NCBI RefSeq assembly: GCF_008369445.1
Contig: NZ_VTWH01000002.1
Span: forward strand, 1,002,988-1,066,987
Direction of reading: 5' to 3'
Length of the DNA stretch: 64,000 nucleotides
Source: Aureimonas fodinaquatilis
Lineage (GTDB): Bacteria; Pseudomonadota; Alphaproteobacteria; Rhizobiales; Rhizobiaceae
Below, one piece after another: positions 17,983 through 26,148 of this stretch. Under the pieces are notes generated by a model, which worked only from the letters and a program-made list of their open reading frames with translations, was not told where the DNA came from and did not search any database. The position numbers and the translations under genes are program-made. Each line of letters starts with the position of its first letter. Position 1 is the stretch's first letter.

Positions 17983-18092
17983 AGCGCTTCCGAGAAACGG
18001 AAAAGCCTTAACGGCAGAAACTATGATTAAACAGACAGTTACAACGTTTCAGGCAATCGCAGGATTGCATGAAATGGTTGAGGAGCAACAGC

Positions 18093-18749
18093 ATGGCCCT
18101 TATCAAGCTTGATCTCGATAATCTTGTGGACCGCCCACCATTGGACCCGGCAATTCTGAACGGTCCCAGCCCGCGGATCACCGGCCGGACTTTCCTGACT
18201 TCGGCTGTGCCAGCGGTTACAGTTGTTGCCTGGGGCGCTTCCCCTTATGCGATCCACGCCAAAACGCGTCCCGACTACGAATTTTCCATTCTGTTGCGAG
18301 GCCGCTTTACCCTTAGCCTGCCTGAAATTGGCGATGAAGCAATTGCGGCTGGTGACATGTTCGTGCTGCCGCCCACCTGCCTTTACCGCTGGTCGCAATC
18401 CGAACCAACGATGAAGTTTGCACTGAGCTACCGCCCTGATGGTGAGGTTAGTCCAGCTCAAAGCTTCACCCCACTGCGCGAAGCTTCACTAACCGCTTCT
18501 GGTTCGGGCGAGCAGGATTTGTTCACCAGCCACGACGGAAAAATGGTGGTGAAGCAGGTGCCTTTGGCAGCCGGAGCCGAAATTGCGCACTCCAAGGGCA
18601 GCATTGCCATTGGCAAACTGATTTCGGGCAGCATTTCCATCGAAAGTCAGGTTTTGCAGTCCGGTGACTGCTTTGCGCTGGATGCCGCGGATGACCTGAA
18701 GCTTCAGGCGCACACAGAGGCTAATCTTGTGATCTGCACCATAGGCTAG
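18093..18749 (+). CDS. Cupin-fold protein
   Basis: About 218 residues. The centre looks like a cupin (YEFSILLRGRFTLSLPEIGD, then AGDMFVLPPTCLYRW), and a second weaker half follows (SISIESQVLQSGDCFALDAA), suggesting a bicupin. The classical His metal ligands are not obvious, so it may be a binding or non-metal isomerase protein. ATG 18093 is preceded by GAGGAG; the frame is open from 18069. It is the third gene of the rightward GntR transcript and ends 18 nt from the convergent monooxygenase. Confidence 0.65.
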   Translation: MALIKLDLDNLVDRPPLDPAILNGPSPRITGRTFLTSAVPAVTVVAWGASPYAIHAKTRPDYEFSILLRGRFTLSLPEIGDEAIAAGDMFVLPPTCLYRWSQSEPTMKFALSYRPDGEVSPAQSFTPLREASLTASGSGEQDLFTSHDGKMVVKQVPLAAGAEIAHSKGSIAIGKLISGSISIESQVLQSGDCFALDAADDLKLQAHTEANLVICTIG

Positions 18750-18767
18750 CCGCCCCGGTGCACAAAT

Positions 18768-20240
18768 CTATCCTGCACGGCCATTCTGCAGAGACTGAAC
18801 ATAATTCTCTGCCTCATTCCATGCGCCAGTCTTTTCTGACAGCCCGACATAACCATCAGGGCGGACAATGATCAGACCCGTTCCCTGCGGCATGGCACGG
18901 GGAACGGCTTCCAGCAACTCCGGATATTTTGCAGTCAGTTCAGCGCCTCGCTCAAGATCAGAGCTGTAAAGCACGAACCGCGGCACTGCGCCTGCGCCTG
19001 GTGCGGACCCCGCATAATTGTCCGGCAACCACCGCGAGCCAGATCCAGACCCTTTCGACAATGTGCTTTTGGGATAGGCAATATCAATTTCGCTCATTGT
19101 TGAAGCGAGTTTCTGCCTCACTGCGTGCAGCCCCAGCATGAGGTGCATTGCATAGTTTCGAGCTGCTTGCGCCGCCGGATTGGATAAGGTTGCCATGTCT
19201 GTCAGGCGCGTTGCGTTGCGCAATACCATCTCACCGACTGCCGAGCGTTCACCCGAATAGCTGTCCAGAAGCGATGGATGTGCCTGCCCACGATGAACCA
19301 TTGCCAGTTTCCACGCCAGATTGAATGCATCCTGCATGCCGGTATTCATGCCCTGGCCGCCGGCCGGGCTGTGAATATGCGCTGCATCTCCAGCTAGAAA
19401 AACCCGGCCACGGCTATAATTGGCCACCTTACGTTCATTGATCCGAAAGTTCGTAAGCCATACAGGGTCCACCAGCCTAACGCCGGGACCGCAGCGTTGG
19501 TCAGCGAATGCCTGCACCTCCTCCAATGTCGGGGGAAGTCGCTCATGCTGAGGGTCACTTGCGCCGATGGCAGCAATGATTCGCGCACGTCCCCCGGGAA
19601 TCGGGAACACAACAAACGGCCCATCATGATGAAGGTAGATGGACAATTCGTCAGACGGTGGTGCGTTGGGACCTTCGATCCGGATATCTGCAATTGCCCA
19701 GTCATCGCCTTGAGCAGAGCCGCTGAATTCAAAGCCCAAACCATGCCGAACAGCGCTGTGTGCCCCATCGCAGCCTAACAGCCAGACGGGATGAACCGTT
19801 TCCTCACGCCCGTCAGCGTGCAGAAGCTTTGCGTCGATCTCTCCATGGTTATCGGTAAAGGAAACAAGCTCAACCTGCCGCTCAACCGTGACACCATGGT
19901 CTTCGAGTTGCTGATTGAGCAGGCGTTCAGTCTGGTACTGGGGAATCATCAGCGCGAAGTTGTAGGCACTTTCGATGTCTTCAAAACTGGGGCGACCGAG
20001 AATTTTGCCGCCGTTTCGCATCGAACCACCACGGCACTTCAGGCCAGCATCCATATAGGCCTGGGTTGGACCAGCCCGGTCCAGCAATTCCAGCGTTCTC
20101 GACCAGAGCACCAAAGCTCTTGAAGTTTCAGCGGGATGCGAAGCACGATCAATGATCCTGACTTCAAGGCCATAACGCACCAGTTCAAGCGCCAGGGTCA
20201 GCCCCACTGGCCCCGCGCCTGCAATGAGAACTTCCGTCAC
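18768..20240 (-). CDS. FAD-dependent aromatic-type monooxygenase
   Basis: About 490 residues, FAD_binding_3 family (phenol or 3-hydroxyphenylpropionate hydroxylase type). The three landmarks are GAGPVGLTLALELVRYG for the ADP of FAD, LLGCDGAHSAVRHGLG (DG motif) and RVFLAGDAAHIHSPAGGQGM (GD motif, with NTGMQDA). The C-terminal thioredoxin-like part is short. The start is GTG at 20238-20240 after GGGGAGGGG; the 56 upstream codons look non-coding. It is convergent with the cupin gene and may belong functionally to the island, adding an oxygenation step (inference). Confidence 0.9.
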   Translation of the reverse strand: MTEVLIAGAGPVGLTLALELVRYGLEVRIIDRASHPAETSRALVLWSRTLELLDRAGPTQAYMDAGLKCRGGSMRNGGKILGRPSFEDIESAYNFALMIPQYQTERLLNQQLEDHGVTVERQVELVSFTDNHGEIDAKLLHADGREETVHPVWLLGCDGAHSAVRHGLGFEFSGSAQGDDWAIADIRIEGPNAPPSDELSIYLHHDGPFVVFPIPGGRARIIAAIGASDPQHERLPPTLEEVQAFADQRCGPGVRLVDPVWLTNFRINERKVANYSRGRVFLAGDAAHIHSPAGGQGMNTGMQDAFNLAWKLAMVHRGQAHPSLLDSYSGERSAVGEMVLRNATRLTDMATLSNPAAQAARNYAMHLMLGLHAVRQKLASTMSEIDIAYPKSTLSKGSGSGSRWLPDNYAGSAPGAGAVPRFVLYSSDLERGAELTAKYPELLEAVPRAMPQGTGLIIVRPDGYVGLSEKTGAWNEAENYVQSLQNGRAG

Positions 20241-20481
20241 GATGTTTCCCCTCCCCAAACCTGACCCTGAGCATTGACGATGAAACGGAAATGCTATGCC
20301 TGAAAAATGCCGACCATGTTGGCTGTTACCGCCGGTTTGACATGCACAAACATGAGATTTGCATCGCCCTTTCTGAAAATTTATCACAATGTTTTCATCC
20401 AGCAACAAGGCGGGAGGCCGTTCTGGACTGGTTTTTCTGGCAGGTGAGCTAGATGAGACTGGAGACAGGAAAGGACCGCTT

Positions 20482-21603
20482 ATGCTTCATCTCGATATCC
20501 CCACCAGAAATGAATTTTCACTTTTGGCGGAAAAGCGCGCTGATGCGTGTGTTTCAATCTATCTCAAAACATCACCCATTACCGAAAATGTTCAGGCCTC
20601 CCGTATTGAACTGAAAAACCTGATCAGGGACGCGCAGAACCAACTTGAAGAAGCCGCTTTTGACAAAAAGCGTCTGGCCGCGTTGGTTGATGGGTTGAAT
20701 GATCTGCTGGACGATGACGACTTCTGGCGCTTTCAGGCAAACAGCCTGGCTGTCTTTGCCACGCCGGACACCATCCGCACCTATCGGCTTGCAAACGATT
20801 TGACCTCCATGGTGCAGGTTTCCGATCGCTTTCATCTCAAGCCGCTGTTCCGCGTGATCACCTTCTCACACTCCGCCTTCATTCTGGCCCTGTCAGAAAA
20901 CGCCGTGCGGTTGGTGGAAATGAACGCCGACCTTCCGCCTGAAGCAGTGACTGTTCATGACATGCCGAAGGATGCCGCATCAGCAGCAGGAAAATCGACC
21001 CTGAATGACCGCTCCATGAGTGGGCGTATTCACGGCACGGAAGGTCTGAATGTGCGGCTTGAACAATATGTGCGTAAGGTTGATGGAGCCCTGCGCCCGG
21101 TCCTGGCAGGACGTGAACGACCGCTGATCGTAGCCGCCACCGGCCGGCTCGCCGATCTGTTCAAGCATATGAACTCTTATCACAACACTTTGGACGAAAC
21201 GATTTCAGACAGCCCCGACCGGCTGTCCGAGGCCGAACTGGCGGCGCGCGCGCGGCCCATTCTTGATGCCAGTTACAAGGCCAACATTGCCGAGATCAAG
21301 GCACTGTTCGACAAGCGTACTGGTGAGCGGCGGACCACGACCGACGTTTCGGATGCCGCACGCGCTGCAACGTTCGGAGCCATTCAGACATTGCTGGTGG
21401 ATATCGATTCAGTCGTTGCAGGCTTTATCGATGATGAAACCGGCGCCGTGACATTTGCTGAAAAAGATGACGCAAAGGCCTACGGCATAATCGACCAGAT
21501 CACCGCAAGGGCCTTTGGCAGTGGCGCCACGGTGCTGGGTGTCAGACGAGACGAAATACCGGGCGGTGGAGACCTCGCGGCAATTCTTCGCTATCCGTTG
21601 TAA
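20482..21603 (+). CDS. baeRF-family protein (bacterial release-factor-1-like)
   Basis: About 373 residues. The N-terminal part (VSIYLKTSPI, FWRFQANSLAVFATPD, RFHLKPLFRVITFSHSAF) and the middle segment (RPLIVAATGRLADLFKHMNS) match the bacterial archaeo-eukaryotic release-factor family as I know it. Those proteins are predicted to act at stalled or damaged ribosomes, but most are uncharacterised. ATG 20482 follows AGGAAAGGACC; the frame is open from 20389. Its neighbours are stress enzymes. A GGQ hydrolysis motif is not visible (GGGD occurs near the C-terminus instead), so peptidyl-tRNA hydrolysis cannot be assumed. Confidence 0.7.
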   Translation: MLHLDIPTRNEFSLLAEKRADACVSIYLKTSPITENVQASRIELKNLIRDAQNQLEEAAFDKKRLAALVDGLNDLLDDDDFWRFQANSLAVFATPDTIRTYRLANDLTSMVQVSDRFHLKPLFRVITFSHSAFILALSENAVRLVEMNADLPPEAVTVHDMPKDAASAAGKSTLNDRSMSGRIHGTEGLNVRLEQYVRKVDGALRPVLAGRERPLIVAATGRLADLFKHMNSYHNTLDETISDSPDRLSEAELAARARPILDASYKANIAEIKALFDKRTGERRTTTDVSDAARAATFGAIQTLLVDIDSVVAGFIDDETGAVTFAEKDDAKAYGIIDQITARAFGSGATVLGVRRDEIPGGGDLAAILRYPL

Positions 21604-21622
21604 TTCATTGCGTAGTCATCAG

Positions 21623-21655
21623 AGCATTCTCGCTGGTCCAAACAGCGAGAATGCT
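21623..21655. terminator. Bidirectional terminator, baeRF gene / alcohol dehydrogenase
   Basis: A 13-bp perfect stem AGCATTCTCGCTG / CAGCGAGAATGCT with a 7-nt loop, followed by TTCTGTT. It lies between two convergent genes. Confidence 0.85.
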
Positions 21656-21680
21656 TTCTGTTGCCAGACCTGCCGGTTGG

Positions 21681-22868
21681 CTATTTTGGGCTGCCGTTCG
21701 GCTGCATGACAACCTTGATACAGCCGTCTTTCTTGTCTCTGAATTTTTTATAGAGTTCCGGCCCATCTTCCAGGCCCGCCCGGTCAGTGATGACAAAGGA
21801 CGGGTCGATTTCACCGGAAACCACTTTTGCAAGCAGCGGCTCCAGATACCGATGCGTGTGCGTCTGACCGGTGCGGACGGTAAGACCCTTGTTCATCAGA
21901 GCGCCAAACGGAATTTTGTCCAACATGCCGATGTAAACTCCGGGAACGGACAAGGTGCCACCCTTTCGGCAACACATGATCATCTCTCTCAGCACGTGCG
22001 GTCGGTCGGTTCCCAGAAAGGTTGCTGCCTTGACCTTATCGACCACGGCATCGATGGAGCCGCCCGCATGCGCTTCCGCACCAACAGCGTCAATGCACCG
22101 ATCCGGGCCCCGACCGCCTGTCATTTCCTGCAGCATTTCATAGACGTCAACTTCCCGGAAATCGATGACCTCAGCTTTTCCCACCGTCCACGCCATTTCC
22201 AGACGCTCCGGCACGGTGTCTATTGCGATCACACGGCCGGCGCCCAGCATCCAGGCGCTTTGAATGGCAAATTGCCCAACCGGGCCACAGCCCCAAACCG
22301 CGACAGTGTCGCCCGGCTCAATTTCGGCATTTTCAGCCGCCATATATCCGGTGGGAAATATGTCGGAAAGAAACAGCGCCTGCTCATCCGAAATTCCGTC
22401 CGGCACTTTGATATGCCCGACATCGGCAAATGGCACTCGGAGAAATTCCGCCTGCCCACCTGCATAGCCGCCAAGCATGTGAGAATAGCCAAAAAGCCCT
22501 GAGGGTGAGTGCCCCATAGCCTTTGCGGCAATTTCTGCATTGGGGTTGGACCGATCACAGAGTGAGAAAAGTTGCTTCCTGCAGAAGAAACAATCCCCGC
22601 AAGCTATGTTGAACGGCACAACTATCCGATCTCCAATGGCCAGATTGGACACCTCCGAGCCCAGCGCGACCACTTCTCCCATGGTTTCGTGGCCCATAAT
22701 GTCGCCCGCCTCCATGGTGGGCATGTAGCCATCATAGGGATGCAGGTCTGATCCGCAGATCGCGCAGGCCGTGACGCGAATGATCGCGTCACGGGGCCCT
22801 TGCAATTCCGGATCCGGCACTGTGTCACAACGTATATCCCCCTTGCCGTGCCAGCATAAAGCTTTCAT
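21681..22868 (-). CDS. Zinc-dependent alcohol dehydrogenase family protein
   Basis: 395 residues, medium-chain dehydrogenase. Catalytic zinc ligands are Cys in [14 protein letters not shown] and His-Glu in [10 protein letters not shown]. The structural zinc loop has four Cys ([15 protein letters not shown]). The NAD site is [13 protein letters not shown]. The length and the late loop resemble the glutathione-independent formaldehyde dehydrogenase or threonine-dehydrogenase-like branch. Start ATG 22866-22868. It lies 46 nt after the Mn-catalase gene in the same direction, so both are probably read from the sigma-EcfG promoter. A role in aldehyde detoxification under stress is inference. Confidence 0.9.
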   Translation of the reverse strand: MKALCWHGKGDIRCDTVPDPELQGPRDAIIRVTACAICGSDLHPYDGYMPTMEAGDIMGHETMGEVVALGSEVSNLAIGDRIVVPFNIACGDCFFCRKQLFSLCDRSNPNAEIAAKAMGHSPSGLFGYSHMLGGYAGGQAEFLRVPFADVGHIKVPDGISDEQALFLSDIFPTGYMAAENAEIEPGDTVAVWGCGPVGQFAIQSAWMLGAGRVIAIDTVPERLEMAWTVGKAEVIDFREVDVYEMLQEMTGGRGPDRCIDAVGAEAHAGGSIDAVVDKVKAATFLGTDRPHVLREMIMCCRKGGTLSVPGVYIGMLDKIPFGALMNKGLTVRTGQTHTHRYLEPLLAKVVSGEIDPSFVITDRAGLEDGPELYKKFRDKKDGCIKVVMQPNGSPK

Positions 22869-22914
22869 CAGATGGGTCCTTTACAATTGAACAAATGCTC
22901 GCGAACCAATGGGT

Positions 22915-23841
22915 TCAGCGCGAGGCCTTGTAGAGTTTGCTGGCAATTTCGAACATTTCTTCCGGCGCATAATCCGGAGTGAAAGCAGACGGCACACCCA
23001 CAAGCTGGGCGATTTTGCCACCGTCGGGGTGACCGTCGATAACTTCCAGCTCGCCCGGAGGATCGTCCGGAAGCGCAACTTCACCATTGCCCCATATGCC
23101 GGCCATTTCCTTGTAATCGTCAGGGCTGAATGTGTAGAGGCGGCGGTGGGAACCCTCGTCCAGATATTTCTGGCATTCCGGAATTTTTGAGAGGGGAATA
23201 TTCGGAGTGGGCAGAAACTTATCCAGATCCACGCCAGTTATTTTGCGCAAGGCCAGCGCATAGGCATGGGCATGAACCGAGCCGCGCACCAGCAGATAGC
23301 CGCACACCTCGCGCCCGGTCGGATCGGTCAGGGTTTCGTAAACACGCAATTTGTGAAGACGCGCACCACATTCGAGGTGAAAATTGTGAAGCAGATCGAC
23401 AACGATATTGCCGGTTGATGTGATGAAATCATTGTTCCATGACACGCCATTGGAATTGACCGGCATGGCACCACCGGCGCCCGAGAGAAACGCGGCCGCA
23501 TTGCGGATGTCCTTCATCTCCTCAAACGGGGCATTGGAGATATCGCCACCGTCGCCCTTGTCGCCATCAGGAACATCCGGTCCGTTGGCCAGCATCGCCA
23601 CACCATTGGATACCAGTTCCACGTGGCCAAGCTCTTCCGCGGTGATGGCCGCCACCAGACTGTAAAATGGCCGTAGCTTTGCTTTTGACCGGAAATTGAA
23701 GCTCTGGAACATGTAATTTCCCAGAGTGGACATCTCGCCGTATTTTCCGCCAAGAAGCTCCTGTAGCGCCGCTGCCGCATTGGGATCGGCCCGTTTCGGC
23801 GCAGGCAATTCAGCCTGTAGTTTATCAATTCGCATAAACAT
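22915..23841 (-). CDS. Manganese (non-haem) catalase
   Basis: 308 residues, dimanganese catalase that splits hydrogen peroxide. The ferritin-like helices carry the metal ligands: AAITAEELGHVELVS (Glu and His of the E-x2-H pair) and LLHNFHLECGARLHKLRVYE, with a later GSVHAHAYALAL. The first helix is TLGNYMFQSFNFRSK. Start ATG 23839-23841 with AAGGAGG nine bases upstream. A near-perfect sigma-EcfG promoter lies about 30-50 nt upstream, which ties it to the alphaproteobacterial general stress response. Confidence 0.95.
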   Translation of the reverse strand: MFMRIDKLQAELPAPKRADPNAAAALQELLGGKYGEMSTLGNYMFQSFNFRSKAKLRPFYSLVAAITAEELGHVELVSNGVAMLANGPDVPDGDKGDGGDISNAPFEEMKDIRNAAAFLSGAGGAMPVNSNGVSWNNDFITSTGNIVVDLLHNFHLECGARLHKLRVYETLTDPTGREVCGYLLVRGSVHAHAYALALRKITGVDLDKFLPTPNIPLSKIPECQKYLDEGSHRRLYTFSPDDYKEMAGIWGNGEVALPDDPPGELEVIDGHPDGGKIAQLVGVPSAFTPDYAPEEMFEIASKLYKASR

Positions 23842-23868
23842 TTTTGTCGCCTCCTTTGAAGTGAGGCT

Positions 23869-23893
23869 AACGACGCCTTGTATAGACTGTTCC
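23869..23893 (-). promoter_or_regulatory. Sigma-EcfG-type promoter of Mn-catalase
   Basis: On the minus strand, GGAAC (23889-23893), 16 nt, then CGTT (23869-23872), an exact match to the general-stress sigma factor consensus of Alphaproteobacteria. It is 27 nt upstream of the catalase start codon, leaving room for a short leader with AAGGAGG. Confidence 0.88.
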
Positions 23894-23973
23894 TAAAACG
23901 GGGTGCGGCGTTTTAACTATGTCCGCCTTGCAATACTTTTACCAAATATATTTCAGTCAAAATATTAAAAGCC

Positions 23974-24013
23974 AAAAAGCATTTCCGAGAATCTGACTGC
24001 GAAAATGCTTTTT
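23974..24013 (-). terminator. Terminator downstream of DUF2934 gene
   Basis: AAAAAGCATTT and AAATGCTTTTT form an 11-bp stem around an 18-nt partly paired loop. On the minus strand it is followed by T-rich sequence. It lies 48 nt after the DUF2934 stop. Confidence 0.75.
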
Positions 24014-24061
24014 GTTTATGGAAACCTTGGCTCGAAGCCATCAGAGCTTTCGGCAAAGTAA

Positions 24062-24298
24062 TTACGGGCCGTCCCTCGTCAGTGTCTTTGGCTTTTTCGT
24101 CGTACCCAGATCCTTGACTTGGGTTGCGTCCTTGACCTTCTTGCTCCGGACGGACGGCGGTTTGGATTTTTTTTCGCCGCCTTCCTGCTCACGACAGGCC
24201 TGCTCCCAATGATCGAGATCCTTGCCCTCGGGTTCACCTTCCGATTGCCAGATTTCATAAGCACGTTTTTTCAGTTTCGTCTGCAACTCGCTTTGCAT
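24062..24298 (-). CDS. DUF2934 family protein
   Basis: 78 residues, function unknown. The DUF2934 core KKRAYEIWQSEGEPEGKDLD (then HWEQA) occupies residues 10-35, and the rest is a Lys-rich, probably disordered tail (KKSKPPSVRSKKVKDATQV). The ATG at 24296-24298 is preceded by AAGGAGGAACTG, a strong ribosome site; the frame is open a further 23 codons. DUF2934 genes commonly sit among general-stress genes in rhizobia, as here. A sigma-EcfG-like element lies about 80 nt upstream. Confidence 0.85.
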   Translation of the reverse strand: MQSELQTKLKKRAYEIWQSEGEPEGKDLDHWEQACREQEGGEKKSKPPSVRSKKVKDATQVKDLGTTKKPKTLTRDGP

Positions 24299-24375
24299 CA
24301 GTTCCTCCTTGGACGAGCCGGACAACCGCTTTGCGAGATACCAATTTACGATCTCCAACGCGGGCACGCAGGCTC

Positions 24376-24400
24376 AACTGAGCGAGCTGGAGAAAGTTCC
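24376..24400 (-). promoter_or_regulatory. Candidate sigma-EcfG-like promoter of DUF2934 gene
   Basis: On the minus strand GGAAC (24396-24400), 16 nt, then AGTT (24376-24379). One base departs from the CGTT/GGTT consensus. It sits 78 nt upstream of the start codon. The match is weaker than at Mn-catalase and could be chance. Confidence 0.45.
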
Positions 24401-24575
24401 GACATCTATGCAACTCCGCCACTTCGCCGCAGGCTTGACCACAGGCCAAAGGTTAAAAGTGGTGTTGCCAGAACAATGAACACTCCGCTGATCGGCTGAG
24501 AAACAAAAACTATCAGGTCTCCCTGAATTGAGAAGCATGGCTCTTCGAAAATTCTATTCGTGTGATAGGCAAAAA

Positions 24576-24600
24576 AAGGCCGGGCATAATGCCCGGCCTT
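24576..24600 (-). terminator. Rho-independent terminator of csp
   Basis: A 12-bp perfect stem AAGGCCGGGCAT / ATGCCCGGCCTT with a single-base centre, followed on the minus strand by seven T residues. It lies 37 nt after the csp stop codon. Confidence 0.93.
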
Positions 24601-24637
24601 AACAATTGCGGCTATATCAAATAGCGGCTGAAACTGA

Positions 24638-24847
24638 TTAGACAGCCTGAAGATTGTCAGCAGCGCTCTTGCCCGAACGACGGTCCGTGACAATTTCGAA
24701 GCCGATCTTCTGACCTTCAGTCAGTGGCTGAAGGCCAGCGCGCTCAACTGCAGTTGCGTGAACGAAAATGTCCGCGCCGCCGTCGTCTGGCGAAATGAAG
24801 CCGTAGCCTTTGGTGGTGTTGAAAAACTTAACTGTTCCTGTCGTCAT
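24638..24847 (-). CDS. Cold-shock domain protein
   Basis: 69 residues, a single OB-fold that binds single-stranded RNA/DNA and melts RNA structure. RNP1 is KGYGFISPD and RNP2 is DIFVHATAV; the start TGTVKFFNTTKGYGF is typical of CspA. A leader of about 240 nt without a gene lies upstream, in line with the long 5' UTRs of csp genes. A strong terminator follows. Confidence 0.96.
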   Translation of the reverse strand: MTTGTVKFFNTTKGYGFISPDDGGADIFVHATAVERAGLQPLTEGQKIGFEIVTDRRSGKSAADNLQAV

Positions 24848-25103
24848 GACGATGCCCTTTCAATGACATTACCAAACGCCCACTGTGCCGCGTGCACAGC
24901 GATGCAAAGTCGAATTTGAGAAAGAAGATCGTCTTAGAGAGAGACCAGCAAGCCAAATCGATGCGGAATGTATAGACGCATCGGGGACAGTTTTCAATAT
25001 CTGACAGATCGCTGTGTTGCGGCCTCAAAAATTAACTTCATTGGAAAATTCCTAACGTTGGTGGAAACCCGTTGTTAAGGCAAACTGACTAACCTTGTGT
25101 CCC

Positions 25104-25694
25104 ATGAAAGTTCACGCAAAACAGCTTCTCTTGGCCAGTATGCTGCTCGCACTGACCAGTTGTGCAACAGCCCCGCCGACAAACACTGCAAATTCGTGCG
25201 CCATCTTCCAGCAGCGCGGCGGTCTGGTGAACAATTGGCGTGACGCGGCAGAACGCACCCAGCGTGAATTCGGCGTGCCGGTGCCGGTTCTCATGGCGAC
25301 GATTCAGGCCGAGTCCAACTTTGAACAGCATGCCCGCCCCGCGCGAACCAAGCTGATGGGCTTCATTCCATGGAAGCGCCGCTCCACCGCTTATGGATAT
25401 GCGCAGGCGCTGGATGGCACGTGGCGTGAATATCAAAAAGCAACAAGCCGCCCGTTTGCCAGCCGATCAAACTTTTCCGACGCGGTTCATTTTGTGGGCT
25501 GGTACCACAACAACAGCAACCGACGGAACGGCATTGCGCGCAACGACACATACCGCCTGTACCTGGCCTATTACCATGGCCATGCTGGTTATGCCCGCGG
25601 CAACTGGCGCAACAACACCCGCATTCAACAGGCCGCACAACGCACCGCCAGAATGTCGGATCGTTACGCTGCCCAATTGCAGAACTGCCGCTAG
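25104..25694 (+). CDS. Lytic transglycosylase-like lipoprotein
   Basis: 196 residues. The N-terminus MKVHAKQLLLASMLLALTSC is a lipoprotein signal with lipobox LTSC, so it should be anchored in the outer or inner membrane. The body has a lysozyme-like fold: VPVLMATIQAESNFEQHARP, with Glu as the probable catalytic acid, and AYGYAQALDGTWREYQ, which matches the SLT-type GxxQ region. It probably cleaves peptidoglycan glycan strands. The frame is open from TTG 25095. A VanZ-like gene starts immediately after the stop. Confidence 0.85.
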   Translation: MKVHAKQLLLASMLLALTSCATAPPTNTANSCAIFQQRGGLVNNWRDAAERTQREFGVPVPVLMATIQAESNFEQHARPARTKLMGFIPWKRRSTAYGYAQALDGTWREYQKATSRPFASRSNFSDAVHFVGWYHNNSNRRNGIARNDTYRLYLAYYHGHAGYARGNWRNNTRIQQAAQRTARMSDRYAAQLQNCR

Positions 25695-26042
25695 ATGACG
25701 CTGTCGTTTCTAACCCGCAGTGCTGCCTGGTGTGCGCTTTTTGCCGTGGCTTATGTGACACTCAGTCCGATTGAGTTGCGGCCTGTCAGCCCGGTCCCTG
25801 TGAATGTGGAGCGACTGCTTGCATTTTTGATCATCGGTGCGCTGTTCGGCGCGGGTTACTGGCGCAAACTCATTCTGGTTCTGGCTCTGATTGTGCTGGT
25901 TGCCGCCGGGCTGGAATTTGCCCAGGAATTCGTGCCCGGCCGCCACGGGCGGGTTTCGGATTTTGCATTCAAAGCCGTGGGCGCAGCTCTTGGCGCGGCT
26001 GTTGCCGCACTTGCGGTGAAATGGCTGGCTGAACGCCGCTGA
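25695..26042 (+). CDS. VanZ-like membrane protein
   Basis: 115 residues with four hydrophobic segments. VanZ landmarks are ERLLAFLIIGALFGAGY and LEFAQEFVPGRHGRVSDF, where Glu-Gln and the R-x2-D pair are conserved. The family is linked to glycopeptide/lipoglycopeptide resistance in Gram-positives, but its function in proteobacteria is unknown. The ATG directly abuts the stop of the transglycosylase gene, so the two are co-translated. Confidence 0.85.
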   Translation: MTLSFLTRSAAWCALFAVAYVTLSPIELRPVSPVPVNVERLLAFLIIGALFGAGYWRKLILVLALIVLVAAGLEFAQEFVPGRHGRVSDFAFKAVGAALGAAVAALAVKWLAERR

Positions 26043-26148
26043 CATGAAGGCCTTGTCTCTTTGACAGCGGTGGCCGCGCTATGTCCTTGTTTTACAGAAT
26101 TTTCCGGCGCATAGCCGTAGCATAAATTTTCAGACAGTCGGTGCTGGC

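Larger units (their letters stand above)
24299..24637. other. Intergenic region between DUF2934 gene and csp
   Basis: 339 bases. It contains the EcfG-like element at 24376-24400 and the csp terminator at 24576-24600. Otherwise no gene, tRNA or repeat is visible; short open frames here show no recognisable content. Confidence 0.5.

Noticed and set aside
21604-24061. Haem catalase or katG
   Set aside because: The gene has the ferritin-like helices and Glu/His pattern of Mn-catalase and no haem motifs.
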